This document shows positions 17,614-26,608 of a stretch of 64,000 bases of DNA, in pieces. The stretch is from contig NZ_QPEX01000027.1 of assembly GCF_003335505.1 (NCBI RefSeq), forward strand, positions 1-64,000, in the 5' to 3' direction. The notes under the pieces were generated by a model, which searched no databases, was not told the origin of the DNA, and saw only the letters and a program-made list of their open reading frames with translations. The position numbers and the translations under genes are program-made. This DNA is from Bremerella cremea (GTDB lineage: Bacteria > Planctomycetota > Planctomycetia > Pirellulales > Pirellulaceae). Numbering within the stretch: the stretch's first letter is position 1; each line of letters opens with the position of its first letter.

Positions 17614-18654
17614 TTAGCGCGTCAGGGCGAACTCGCAGGCAACGGCTAGATGATCAGAAAGGGACCCCTCAGGGACTTGCTCGTCCCGAAAAGGAAGGTG
17701 CCGCGCCGCTTGAGGCACGAGGCGTAATCCCTGGGTAGCAACGGGATTCGCAGCGAAGATGTAATCGATTCTTCGCCCCCCGCCAGACGCCAACGCATCG
17801 CTGCTGCCGGTAGGGCCACCTGACAACGAACTGCCCACGTCGACAAAACGCTGCACACGCAGACGATCGATTTGGGCCAGCAAATTATCGTACTCGGTGT
17901 TGTAGCTAGTCGGTTCGGTCGCGGCGATATTGAAATCACCCAGCAACAGCACCGGGTTCTCTTTCTGCTGATACTCGGCGATGAACGTACAGAACTCTTG
18001 CAACTGCTCGCGTCGCACGTTGGCCGAGCGGCTATCGAGATGGGTCAAGAAGCAATCGACCGCAGAGCCTGTTTGCTCGTCCACAAGAATGCGAACATGC
18101 AACGCCCCTTTGGCAGCGAAGCCGTCGGCCCTGAAGCCGTGCGTGAAAAACCACGTGGCGTTTTGGTACGTGACGGTATGGGTTTCTAGAATCGGATACT
18201 TAGAAAGCAAGAGCAGCCCGCCGCCGACCATGTGCCTGCCAGATCGCTCGGGACCAAGGGCAACATGAAACTCTTGCTCGGCCTGCGATTGGACCTGATC
18301 GATCAACGATTCACGATACGTGGCGTCAAAAACTTCCGTCAAGCCAATCAAATCGTACGAAGCCACTTGCTCGCCGATCTTCTCGGCACGGTAGTCGCCA
18401 CCACTTCGCTTGCCAGCAATGGGCAGTGCCACACTTGGCAACAAATGAGCGTTATAGGCGATGGTGCGTAAGACTGGGGGCGTTTCCGCTTGAGGCAATA
18501 GAACAGGCAACTCAGCGCTAGCTTGGGTGGCCATTTCAACTACAGGAGCCGAGTATTCGCTTTCAGGTGGCTGCGCAGGATGCCCGCCGCTGCTGGCACA
18601 GCCGGTTGCACAAACAACCAAGCTGGCAATGATCAGAAAGCAAACTCGATTCAT
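17614..18654 (-). CDS. Lipoprotein of the endonuclease/exonuclease/phosphatase family
   Basis: The 346-residue protein has a lipobox (VVCATGC, Cys19), so it is probably membrane-anchored. The catalytic DNase I-like fold shows GLTEVFD (metal-binding Glu), THLDS, LLGDFNI, RRIDYIF and a terminal SDHLAV with the catalytic His. Members most like this one, with early metal-binding Glu and the LPSVALP-type N-terminus, resemble sphingomyelinase/phosphodiesterase C enzymes, though substrate cannot be told from sequence. It is monocistronic, with 154 bases to the PQQ-domain frame upstream. Confidence 0.85.
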   Translation of the reverse strand: MNRVCFLIIASLVVCATGCASSGGHPAQPPESEYSAPVVEMATQASAELPVLLPQAETPPVLRTIAYNAHLLPSVALPIAGKRSGGDYRAEKIGEQVASYDLIGLTEVFDATYRESLIDQVQSQAEQEFHVALGPERSGRHMVGGGLLLLSKYPILETHTVTYQNATWFFTHGFRADGFAAKGALHVRILVDEQTGSAVDCFLTHLDSRSANVRREQLQEFCTFIAEYQQKENPVLLLGDFNIAATEPTSYNTEYDNLLAQIDRLRVQRFVDVGSSLSGGPTGSSDALASGGGRRIDYIFAANPVATQGLRLVPQAARHLPFRDEQVPEGSLSDHLAVACEFALTR

Positions 18655-18808
18655 TCACCTTTTCCCACGACAGCCTATTTCTCAGAAATCACCTAGATAG
18701 TTTTTCGGCGTGGGGAATGATCTGCATTGACTTCAAACGGCAAATTACTTGGTTCCCCCTTTCATTTACGGGAAACATGCCTGGCAACGTCCGCTAGCAG
18801 CCGCCAAG

Positions 18809-20032
18809 CTACGGTAGAGTAGGGGAGACGCTTTCGGACTGCGAAGAATTTGCCGCTGCCTCGTCAGCCAACGACCAGCATTGCAGAACGGGGCCGTTGC
18901 GCAAGAATAAGCGATCACCGACCAGCGCTGGATGCGAGAAGACATCGACCTTGGTATCCGAGATTTTCTGCCGAGCGAGAATGGGGCAGGCGTCCTTGGT
19001 AGCGTCGACCAACAAGATTTCGCCATCGCCGAAAATCAGCACACGCTGCTCGTCAGCGATCATTGCGGCGTAATCCCCCAAAGCTTTATCGCGCTGACGC
19101 GAGAGTTCTTTCAGCTGATTCGCGACATCCAGGCAATACAAAAATCGGTTTACGCAAAGCAAGCGATTGCCAACCACAACCGGCGTGCTCATATCTGGCG
19201 TCAGCTTTTTGTTTTGCATAACCGGCGTCGGGTCGATCGTGCCGTCGGCTTGAAATTGATATAGCCGCGTCCCGTTGTTCTCTGTCGCGATTAGCAGCTT
19301 GCCATCGAGAATCAGTGGCGTGGGGACGTTGAAATCACCTTCAATCGGCGGTGTTAGGCTCCACAAACGTTTGCCGGTTGCGGCATCCCAGCCGCCAAGT
19401 GTGGTGACATCGTGCCCGACAATCTGCCATCGCCCGCCAAGTTGGCCAATGTTAAGCGAACCATAAGAAGGCGCCGCACCCGCCGTCTGCCACACGACCT
19501 CGCCCGTTTGCAAATCAAAAGCAACCAGCGAAGCTTCCTTGCCGCCTGCTTGAACAACCACCTTATCGCCCACGATCAAAGGGGAACCACAGTATCCCCA
19601 CGGCATGTCGGCCTTCACGGCAAACATTGATTTCAGGTTGTGGTGCCATAGAATCTTGCCGGTCTCAAGCTGCACACAGTGCAAGTCCCCCATCGCGCCC
19701 AGAAAGATAACACGGTCAGCGACAATGCAGGGGGTCGCGCGGGGAGACTGGCCGTAGTCGAGGCCATCGACGGCCAGGTATTCGATCTTCCACAACGATT
19801 TGCCCGTTGCCGCATCCAGGCAATGAAACACGTCTTGGAAATCGCTGAAGTCGCGATGCCCCAGAATCACATACTTGTCATTGGCCGCGATGCCTCCCAA
19901 ACCGCCGCTGGGAAGCAGTGTTTTCCAAATAAGCTGCGGCTTGGCTGGCAAGGCATCGGGCAACTGGGGGTAATGACCGTCGCGGTTCGGGCCGCGCCAG
20001 CCATTCCAAGCAGGCGACGCTTGGTCAGTTAC
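18809..20032 (-). CDS. PQQ-type beta-propeller, probably expressed by -1 frameshift from the PhnD-like gene
   Basis: The frame encodes a BamB-like WD/PQQ propeller with repeated blade motifs (YCLDVANQL, HCLDAATGKSLWK, HCVQLETGKILWH, FDLQTGEVVWQ, WDAATGKRLWS). Homology starts before any usable start codon: upstream of the first TTG (19963) the frame still reads AWNGWRGPNRDGHYPQ, the standard opening of planctomycete PQQ proteins. It continues back, with no ATG, GTG or TTG, to the A-rich tract at 20033-20041, where it meets the end of the PhnD-like gene. The propeller also lacks its own signal peptide. Expression through the slippery site therefore best explains the frame. A single-base assembly error in the homopolymer, or a recent frameshift, are the alternatives. 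Confidence 0.75.
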   Translation of the reverse strand, partial: VTDQASPAWNGWRGPNRDGHYPQLPDALPAKPQLIWKTLLPSGGLGGIAANDKYVILGHRDFSDFQDVFHCLDAATGKSLWKIEYLAVDGLDYGQSPRATPCIVADRVIFLGAMGDLHCVQLETGKILWHHNLKSMFAVKADMPWGYCGSPLIVGDKVVVQAGGKEASLVAFDLQTGEVVWQTAGAAPSYGSLNIGQLGGRWQIVGHDVTTLGGWDAATGKRLWSLTPPIEGDFNVPTPLILDGKLLIATENNGTRLYQFQADGTIDPTPVMQNKKLTPDMSTPVVVGNRLLCVNRFLYCLDVANQLKELSRQRDKALGDYAAMIADEQRVLIFGDGEILLVDATKDACPILARQKISDTKVDVFSHPALVGDRLFLRNGPVLQCWSLADEAAANSSQSESVSPTLP

Positions 20033-20041
20033 TTTTTTTTT
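20006..20041 (-). other. Candidate programmed -1 frameshift signal (slippery A-tract plus hairpin)
   Basis: On the minus strand the PhnD-like gene ends GTA AAA AAA AAG TAA, so nine A then G form the classic A-AAA-AAG heptamer used in dnaX and IS3-type elements. Seven bases after the heptamer begins a perfect 6-base-pair hairpin CCAAGC-(7)-GCTTGG (20006-20024). A purine-rich GGAAGAGGCTGAGG lies just upstream and could act as an internal Shine-Dalgarno stimulator. A -1 slip continues exactly into GTA ACT GAC and the PQQ frame. All three parts match known bacterial -1 frameshift signals. Confidence 0.65.
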
Positions 20042-20892
20042 ACCTCAGCCTCTTCCACCGGCAAAAACCCGACCAGCGTTTCCAACTGAGCACAAAGCTC
20101 GGGCTCGGTCGCGACCATCATCAGCGCGTCGCGCACCTTCTGTTGGTCGGCAGACGAAACATGATTGGTTGCGAACGCCGTGATAAAGGGAACCTCTTTG
20201 GTCTTACCAATCACGCGCAGGTCTCCCTTCTTGATCGTTCCACAACCTTCCAGCAGAGGCGCAGCGTAACTGGAGATAACCGCTGCTCCCTTGGTGGGGC
20301 CTTCCAGTTCCAAGATCTTGCAAGCGCCGTCGCTGCAAGCCTGGGAAATTTCCAGCTTCTTGGGAAGCTCGATGCCTGCTTTGGTCAGCAGATCGATCGC
20401 CGCCTCGTGCTTTTCTTGGGCGTCGATCGCGCCGAAGTAAATCTGGTACCCTTTCAAATCGGCCGGGCTCTGGGCTGCGTCGTCTTGCGGAACCACGATC
20501 ATCCCAAACTGCATGGTGCCGCCTTCTTTGTCGGTTAACCGCCCGAGCGGTGTGACCGTCATCTTTTTCAATTTTGCGTCGTAACGCGCAACCGAGTCCT
20601 TGCCGATGATCAGGTCGACGGTGCCACCAGCGAGGTCTTCCTCTTTGAGCGTCTGCAACGATTCCGAAAAGAGCAAATGGACCGAGCGTCCTAGCTGTTT
20701 TTCTAAAAACGCTTCTAAGTGTTCGTACTTCCGCTGAGCGTAACCTTCCACACAGGGGCAGGAAAGGGGCGCGGCCAACGGGTCCATCACGACAAGAGTC
20801 AGCGGTTTTTCTTCGGCGGAAACGATCCCAGCCAAACCATTTAGCAGCAACAAAGCCGCGCAGAAAGTTACGCGGCGAAAGAATATTTGCAT
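20029..20892 (-). CDS. Exported PhnD/SsuA-like periplasmic substrate-binding protein
   Basis: The 287-residue protein has a signal peptide (cleavage near VSAEE, about residue 26) and the two-lobe pattern of phosphate/phosphonate-type binding proteins: EGYAQRKYEHLEAFLEKQLG, a GTVDLIIGKDSVARY hinge strand, GYQIYFGAIDAQEKHEA, and a C-terminal DALMMVATEP helix. The cysteine pairs CPC (45-47) and C-GAC (about 194-198) are unusual and suggest a bound metal, haem or disulphide. No transporter genes are nearby, so it may serve as a sensor or redox-linked protein. GAGGAGAAA precedes the ATG. Its last codons are the slippery tract leading into the PQQ frame. Confidence 0.8.
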   Translation of the reverse strand: MQIFFRRVTFCAALLLLNGLAGIVSAEEKPLTLVVMDPLAAPLSCPCVEGYAQRKYEHLEAFLEKQLGRSVHLLFSESLQTLKEEDLAGGTVDLIIGKDSVARYDAKLKKMTVTPLGRLTDKEGGTMQFGMIVVPQDDAAQSPADLKGYQIYFGAIDAQEKHEAAIDLLTKAGIELPKKLEISQACSDGACKILELEGPTKGAAVISSYAAPLLEGCGTIKKGDLRVIGKTKEVPFITAFATNHVSSADQQKVRDALMMVATEPELCAQLETLVGFLPVEEAEVKKK

Positions 20893-21012
20893 CGAGTATT
20901 TCTCCTCAAAGGGAGCGGTTGTGAATTATGGGATTATGCGTTCACCCAAACTTGATCAACGATTCAATCCACATATAAGCCGCCATCCTTTACAAACGAA
21001 GGCGACAGGTGC

Positions 21013-21075
21013 CATGCCGTCGGCTTCGTCGGCATGCTTTTCACAGCTTTGCATGCTTACGCGGACGTAAGCATG
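21013..21075. repeat. Pair of REP-like hairpins with shared CATGC ends
   Basis: Two short palindromes sit 15 bases apart in the 215-base gap after the NHL gene. The first (21013-21036) has 10-base arms with one mismatch (CATGCCGTCG / CGTCGGCATG). The second (21052-21075) has perfect 10-base arms (CATGCTTACG / CGTAAGCATG). Both are bordered by TGCCATGC or GCATGGCAC. Neither has a T tract, so they look more like dispersed REP-type units than terminators. Confidence 0.6.
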
Positions 21076-21107
21076 GCACTCGCTGGATTGATTCAGGTGG
21101 CACTCAA

Positions 21108-22397
21108 TTAAGTCTCTTCGGTAGCTTTGGGAGCGTCTTGCTGCGCCGAGGCTGCTTTCCGCTTCATCAACACGATATGATTGCGGGTGATGTCGAGCAT
21201 ATAAACCAAATCGTTATCAGGAGAAATCGCGATCGAAACGTTGTTGCAGCCAGGGACCAACTTGACATCGCCAATGTAGTCTTTGAAGGTACCGTCAGCG
21301 GCAAAACGCTTAATCCGTCCGGTGTTTGCTTCTGCCGTGTAGACGTCGCCAGATTTATCAAAGCAAACGTTCATCGGGTTGCAGCAACTCGTAAAACCGT
21401 CGGCGCCGGTCCGATCTCGCTTGCCCCATTCTTTCACCATTTTGCCATCTGGCTGAAAGCAAGCGACGCGATGCCGAGCGTTTTCGGCTACGTAAATCCC
21501 GGAAGTACATGCTTGTACATCCATATGACCACAGCAGCCGCGCAGTTCTTTCACTACTTTCTCTGGATTGGTGAAGTCGGTCGAAGTTTGCCAAACATCA
21601 AACGTGTAGCCAGTTGGCGAAGGGGTCGCCACATAAACGTGTTTGCCATCGGTACTGATCGAAGCGACACTCAGCTTCGAGGCTTTGATCGCTTTCAAGG
21701 CCTGTTCGATTTTGGCCGAGTTATCTGGCTTCTCTCCTTTTTTGGTGTTTTTCTGGGCGGCGTCCTCTTCTTCCTTCTGCTTTTTGAAACGCTCTAAGTT
21801 CTCTGGCAAGATTTGTAGCAAGCGAACTTCCTGATCGTTCAGCTCTTCGGTCTTTTGCTTTTCTTCTAGCTGATCAATCATTTGCTGGTAGGCCTTGATG
21901 ATCGAATCGAGCGACATCGCCAGGCCTGGGTTATTGACTTGATCTTCGGCCTGCTTGCGTAATTCGGCATTATGCTTTTCCAACTCGGCGGCGTGGGGTG
22001 CTGCGGCTTGGGCCAGTAGCTTGCCTTCCGGCGAGAATCGCAGCAGCTTGCCGTGCCCAGCTACCAGAATGGTTCCGTCTGGTGCCGTGTTGATCGCTTC
22101 CGGCTTGATGTCAACTTTCCACGAGGCGACCGCTTCGCCGTCGGCGTCGAGCACCCGCACCTCGCCTGGGCCAGTTCCGCAAGCAGCCAAGATTTGGCCT
22201 TTCGTGTCGAGACAAAACGCATTGACCGGCGTTTCTTTCGAAATTTCGATCAGCTTGACCTGCTCGTGCGTGGCCTTTTCATCGATATTGATCGGCTCTT
22301 CACTTGCCGGCGCAGGTTCAACCTCCAATTGTGCCCACAGATTGGTCGCCATAAATGTGGCCAGCAATATCCAGCCAGCACCAAGGAAACGCGACAT
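21108..22397 (-). CDS. Exported NHL-type beta-propeller with coiled-coil insert
   Basis: The 429-residue protein has a signal peptide (to about residue 22) and propeller repeats of the NHL kind: GTGPGEVRVLDADGEAV, EAINTAPDGTILVAGHGKLLRFSPEGK, GIYVAENARHRVACFQPDGK, NVCFDKSGDVYTAEANTGRIKRF and DNDLVYMLDITRNHIVLM. A highly charged helical insert (about residues 133-240) interrupts the propeller and is likely a coiled coil. The second half has a CCGHMDVQAC and SCCNPMNVC pair of Cys-rich loops that may bind metal. Function unknown. It is upstream of the PhnD-like gene on the same strand but separated by the two hairpins. Confidence 0.72.
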   Translation of the reverse strand: MSRFLGAGWILLATFMATNLWAQLEVEPAPASEEPINIDEKATHEQVKLIEISKETPVNAFCLDTKGQILAACGTGPGEVRVLDADGEAVASWKVDIKPEAINTAPDGTILVAGHGKLLRFSPEGKLLAQAAAPHAAELEKHNAELRKQAEDQVNNPGLAMSLDSIIKAYQQMIDQLEEKQKTEELNDQEVRLLQILPENLERFKKQKEEEDAAQKNTKKGEKPDNSAKIEQALKAIKASKLSVASISTDGKHVYVATPSPTGYTFDVWQTSTDFTNPEKVVKELRGCCGHMDVQACTSGIYVAENARHRVACFQPDGKMVKEWGKRDRTGADGFTSCCNPMNVCFDKSGDVYTAEANTGRIKRFAADGTFKDYIGDVKLVPGCNNVSIAISPDNDLVYMLDITRNHIVLMKRKAASAQQDAPKATEET

Positions 22398-22688
22398 CTC
22401 AATTCTCCTTCAGAAAGTGGTTTTGCAACCGATCCTTGAAAAAACCCTGAACCGCAAGACAAGCAATGTTGGAGAGAGGGCAATGGTTCAAAGCGAATAG
22501 TTTGACGGCGATTATACATCTACTGACGAATCTAAGGAAAGCAACTTGCGCAGATTTATAGAATCATAACCAAGTTGGTTTGCGCCGCTATCGCTATTGC
22601 TGGCATTGCCTGACTCGTTTTCCACACGGAAGAACTTGCCTCTCGTTACGCTGCCGATCTCTTTTCGTTCACCAGAAAAAAAAGAGAC

Positions 22689-22731
22689 TTGACACCTTCC
22701 AGGCAAGAAGTGTATCACTGTAGTAATACAC
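22689..22731 (+). promoter_or_regulatory. Promoter and inverted-repeat operator of the GntR-ABC operon
   Basis: TTGACA at 22689-22694 is followed, at 18-base spacing, by TATCAC, a modest -10. Overlapping it is GTGTAT-(10)-ATACAC (22710-22731), the same kind of GTGTA/TACAC dyad used by YtrA-type GntR repressors. The start codon is 15 bases downstream, so the regulator probably represses its own operon. The rest of the 349-base gap from 22398 shows nothing else. Confidence 0.6.
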
Positions 22732-22746
22732 AACAAGGCATAACGC

Positions 22747-23142
22747 ATGACCATCGAGCCAACCCAATTTGAAGTTCATCCATCGTCCGGGGTGCCGATC
22801 TATCGCCAGATCATCAACCAGGTCGAGGCGATGATCGTCGGCGCGCGGCTCAAGGAAGGCGAAATGCTACCGAGTGTACGGGAAATGGCCACTTCGCTAG
22901 GAGTGAATCCGATGACCATCTCCAAAGCCTATGCCCGGCTTGAAGCCGACAACATTGTCGAACGTGTGCGGGGCAGGGGCATGATGGTTCGTCCCCAAAC
23001 GCTCCAGGGCAGCAAGTCGCAGCGGATGGAAGAAGTCCGCCCTAGCGTCCGTGCCGCCGTCGTGCATGGCCGCCAGCTTGGCCTGTCCGATCAGCAGATT
23101 ATGGAACTGGTTCGCCAAATTCTTCAGGAGATCCCCGAGTGA
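22747..23142 (+). CDS. YtrA-type GntR transcriptional regulator
   Basis: The 131-residue protein has only the GntR winged helix (SGVPIYRQIINQVEAMI, LPSVREMATSLGVNPMTISKAYARLEADNIVERVRGRGMMV) plus a short C-terminal helical tail. That length and lack of an effector domain mark the YtrA subfamily, which usually regulates an adjacent ABC exporter. The stop overlaps the ABC ATPase start by four bases (GTGA). Confidence 0.9.
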   Translation: MTIEPTQFEVHPSSGVPIYRQIINQVEAMIVGARLKEGEMLPSVREMATSLGVNPMTISKAYARLEADNIVERVRGRGMMVRPQTLQGSKSQRMEEVRPSVRAAVVHGRQLGLSDQQIMELVRQILQEIPE

Positions 23143-24050
23143 GCACTGCTGCCATACAAACGAAACAACTGACCAAGCGTTTCGACGCCGATTCGGTTCT
23201 CAGAGGGATCGACTTGACGATCGAGACTGGCCAGATTGTCGGCCTGATCGGCACCAACGCTGCCGGGAAGACGACCCTGATCAAATGTCTGCTGGGCTTG
23301 TTACAAGCGACCAGTGGTTCGTGCAGCCTTCTGGGGGAAGACTCGTGGAACCTGAGCGGCAAAACCAAGGCTCGCATCGGGTACGTCTCGCAGGACTTCG
23401 AGCTACTGCCGTGGATGACCGTGCAAAGCATGTGCGACTACACCGGGGCGTTCTACCCGCAGTGGCAGCCAGACCGTGTCGGTCACTTACTAACAGAGTG
23501 GCAACTTCCTCGCGATAAACGTGTCGGGGCCTTGTCGGTTGGGCAGCGGCAGAAGCTGGCCGTCATCTTAGCGCTGGGGCACCAGCCGGAACTACTTATG
23601 CTGGACGAACCGGTCGCCAGTCTCGACCCATTCGCCCGCCGCCAATTCCTGCAATCGTTGGTCCAGTTCACGGAATCGGAACAAAACACGGTTCTCTTTT
23701 CCACGCACATCACCTCCGATCTGGAACGAATTGCATCGCATGTTGCTATCCTCCGCGATGGCCAACTCGCTTGGTATGGTCCGCTCGATACCTTGAAAGA
23801 AGGTTGCAAGCGGCTGCGAATCTACAGCCAAAAGCCACTACCAACTCACTTTGTCGTTCCCGGTGCGATCCGCTACGAAATCAATGGCCAGCATGCCCTG
23901 GTTTCAGTCGTCCACATGAACGACCAACTACGCGACACGCTCGCCCAACAGTGGCAAGCCGATGTTCAGGTCGAGGATTTGAACCTGGAAGAGATCTTCC
24001 TGGAATGGACCGGCCGCCTAGACAATCCAGCCGACGAGGTGATGGCGTGA
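23139..24050 (+). CDS. ABC transporter ATP-binding protein
   Basis: The 303-residue protein has a complete nucleotide-binding domain: Walker A GTNAAGKTT, Q-loop YVSQDFELLPW, signature LSVGQRQKL, Walker B LLMLDEPVASLDP and H-loop FSTH. An extra C-terminal regulatory domain follows (about 215-300), as in drug or lantibiotic-type exporters. GTG start in a four-base overlap with the GntR gene, and GTGA overlap with the permease. Probably forms an exporter with the next gene. Confidence 0.92.
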   Translation: MSTAAIQTKQLTKRFDADSVLRGIDLTIETGQIVGLIGTNAAGKTTLIKCLLGLLQATSGSCSLLGEDSWNLSGKTKARIGYVSQDFELLPWMTVQSMCDYTGAFYPQWQPDRVGHLLTEWQLPRDKRVGALSVGQRQKLAVILALGHQPELLMLDEPVASLDPFARRQFLQSLVQFTESEQNTVLFSTHITSDLERIASHVAILRDGQLAWYGPLDTLKEGCKRLRIYSQKPLPTHFVVPGAIRYEINGQHALVSVVHMNDQLRDTLAQQWQADVQVEDLNLEEIFLEWTGRLDNPADEVMA

Positions 24051-26119
24051 ACAAGCAGCTATACCAGGTACTACGCACCTATTGGCAACGCAAGATCGTC
24101 CTGCTGCTGGGAGGAATTGCTCTCTTGTTAGCAGTGCCCCTGTTTCTGGTAGGGACGTTCTGGCGAGAAAGCGGCTACGAAATCGCGCCTTCCATCCAGC
24201 TTTCGCGGCAGAACGTTTTCATCTACAACGACGATTGGAAAAATGATCTAGAAGGGCATCCTCTCACCTGGGTTGATAGCATTTACCTCAGCGATTCACC
24301 TGATCAGCCTCTGGTTGACTTGACTCTTTTCACCCAGGCTTCCACCCTCGAACTTTCTACCCAAGAGCTAACCGCCGAGCGACTCACACAAATCGAATCG
24401 TTAACCAAGCTGCAAGAGTTGGAGCTCCATGCCCGAAAAATCCCCAGCGGAACCTGGACGGTGCTCGGATCGCGGCTAGAGATGCTCGATGTTCCTTCGC
24501 GTTTGCTCGTAGAGCATGCCGACGAGATGTCGCAACTCACGCGGCTTCGTGTGCTGCGTATCGAACGGGACGCGTTGAACCCAAACACCTTATCGGTCGT
24601 CGCCAAAATACCGAACCTGGAAACGCTTGTGCTGAGTTCGGCGGTGGTTGATCGCCACCCTGGAGCCGAGGTGACGCCTCCTACCCCGGCCTGGGATCCG
24701 GCGCAACTGGCCCCGCTCCGCGATCAACCGCACCTGCGTTCGATCTTCGTGAGCCAACCTTATCCGTTGGCACGCACCACTGCGGTACTTCCTGGCGTCG
24801 TGCTTTACCACGCGACCAACTCAAGGTCCCAACAAATAATTTTGATGTATTCGGTCTATTTCTCGGCGCTGATCAGTATCATCGTGGCTTTACAAATATG
24901 GGCCCATTTCGCCACGCAGCATAGTGTGATCATCCCTGACTACCATCGCCCTCATCAGTTGGCGGCACTGTTGGTTATACTGGGAGGTAGCTTCGTTACC
25001 ATGTTGGTGCTAATCAACGCCGGCACCGCGCTGCTTCCGGCAGTTGTTCTTTCGTTAGGCATTCCTGCCTTGATAATGGTGGTGCTCGTCGGGTCGCTGT
25101 CGCGGTCTTCGCTAATCCGCGGCATTTGTATTCCGATAGGGATTTTCTCCGGCGTGATGATTTGGCTTCCCGCTTTGGGCAGCTACGTTTCTCCCACGAT
25201 TGCCGGCGAAATGGAGTGGTTTTTCTTAGGAACTACCTGGGTGCTGGCCCTGACACTGTTGCTCGTCGAAGGGAGCCTACTGGCAATTTGTTTTCAACAA
25301 CTTCCCCAGATGACGCGACGGATTTACGAAGTATCGGCGATGCACCCTGGCTTCTCGCCGTGGGATCCGCAGCAACAACGACGAGCCGCGTTCAGCACCA
25401 AAAACTGGTGGCAATCGCTATGGGATCGTACGCGGCCCTATCCTCAACTCGCCGGTAGCTCTCTCTGGCAGCAAGCCAAGCTGTGGCAAATGGGCAACAT
25501 CTTTCGCCCTTTTGGCACGATGCTGGCTATAGGATTCGGCTTTTTAGTTGTTTCCTACATCATCTCGCAAAATCGAGTGAACAGTTCGATTTACCTGGGT
25601 TTCCTCTTTCAAATGGAGGCCATGGCCCTCTTCATGCCATTAAGCGTTTGGTATCGGCGTTGCCGTAGTCTACAAACCGAATCGCTTCGGCCGGTAAGCC
25701 GCCCAGAATTCACCCAACAATTGTTTGCCGCGTTGGCCCGCGATCAAAGCTGGACGATCATCCCAGTAGTGATCGGGATTGGCTATCAACTGTTTATCCT
25801 TCCCCAAGAAAGTCCAGAGATCGATATCCGCCCGTTTATTCCCTTGCCACTGCTCGCCATGGTGTGGGGCTACGCGTTAAGCACGTCGGTCTTTGCCATC
25901 CGCCAAGTCTGGGTATTGGTTGGCTACTTTATCGCCATGATCTTGGCTCCGTTCGTACTGATATTCGTCTTGGCCCTGATACTCGACTCGCTTGGCATTC
26001 CATTCGAGCAACAAGCTCCGGGGCTTTATGGTGTCGCAGGTGTCGGAATCATCGCCGCCGCCGTCATCGTCCGCTTAACTTACCTACAAGCATTGCGACG
26101 CGAATGGGGTTACGCTTAA
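24047..26119 (+). CDS. ABC transporter permease with leucine-rich extracytoplasmic segment
   Basis: The 690-residue protein has one N-terminal membrane segment (about 15-37), then a large soluble stretch (40-255) containing leucine-rich-repeat-like units (LTKLQELELHARKI, LTRLRVLRIERDAL, IPNLETLVLSSAVV). At least eight more membrane segments follow in the remaining two thirds. The GTG start at 24047 overlaps the ATPase stop, with an open frame extending upstream through the ATPase gene that is not coding. The extracytoplasmic leucine-rich loop is unusual for a two-component exporter permease. Substrate unknown. Confidence 0.78.
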   Translation: MNKQLYQVLRTYWQRKIVLLLGGIALLLAVPLFLVGTFWRESGYEIAPSIQLSRQNVFIYNDDWKNDLEGHPLTWVDSIYLSDSPDQPLVDLTLFTQASTLELSTQELTAERLTQIESLTKLQELELHARKIPSGTWTVLGSRLEMLDVPSRLLVEHADEMSQLTRLRVLRIERDALNPNTLSVVAKIPNLETLVLSSAVVDRHPGAEVTPPTPAWDPAQLAPLRDQPHLRSIFVSQPYPLARTTAVLPGVVLYHATNSRSQQIILMYSVYFSALISIIVALQIWAHFATQHSVIIPDYHRPHQLAALLVILGGSFVTMLVLINAGTALLPAVVLSLGIPALIMVVLVGSLSRSSLIRGICIPIGIFSGVMIWLPALGSYVSPTIAGEMEWFFLGTTWVLALTLLLVEGSLLAICFQQLPQMTRRIYEVSAMHPGFSPWDPQQQRRAAFSTKNWWQSLWDRTRPYPQLAGSSLWQQAKLWQMGNIFRPFGTMLAIGFGFLVVSYIISQNRVNSSIYLGFLFQMEAMALFMPLSVWYRRCRSLQTESLRPVSRPEFTQQLFAALARDQSWTIIPVVIGIGYQLFILPQESPEIDIRPFIPLPLLAMVWGYALSTSVFAIRQVWVLVGYFIAMILAPFVLIFVLALILDSLGIPFEQQAPGLYGVAGVGIIAAAVIVRLTYLQALRREWGYA

Positions 26120-26400
26120 CCAGCCGCGAACCCCAACCAAGTGAAAGCAGAACTTTTATGGATGTCCGCGCGGGTAACCTAAGTCCAAGCGAGCGTTCTT
26201 TCACAGGCACCGCAGCTTTCGTTGGTCGCTCTGATCGATTGGCGGTGCCGTCCGCAGCATTCTCAATTCCTTGTCGCAGAGACAGCAAAGCGTACCACAT
26301 TAACCTCTACTGGTTTTTAAATAATTGATGTCTGCCAATAGCAATCAACACCTTATTTTTTGACAAACTTCTACTTAGCAATAAAAAAACATCAAACTTA

Positions 26401-26430
26401 TTGCAATTCAATCGCCCGATCAGCTATAGT
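26401..26430 (+). promoter_or_regulatory. Candidate promoter of the DUF1559 gene in a 489-base gap
   Basis: TTGCAA (26401-26406) and TATAGT (26425-26430) are separated by 18 bases and lie about 180 bases before the start codon, in an AT-rich stretch unlike the flanking genes. The gap 26120-26608 has no other gene, RNA or hairpin that I can support. A TTGACA at 26360 lacks a matching -10. Confidence 0.4.
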
Positions 26431-26608
26431 ACTTTCGCAGATCAGGCGACTACCACAGTTTGTTTCGCTACGCCAACTCGATTTGGATTCCTAAATTTCG
26501 CTCGCTGTCTTTTCAAGAGTCGGTTGAGAAATAGATAGTCCACCATCACCCCTCCTCAAATTCCTTTTTCTCTCCTACATTCCTATCCGTTTGAAAGGCC
26601 GCAGCTCC

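Noticed and set aside
26157..26328. Short frame MDVRAGNLSPSERSF... in the gap after the ABC permease
   Set aside because: No ribosome-binding site, no family features, and an overlapping longer frame is a shadow of the permease.
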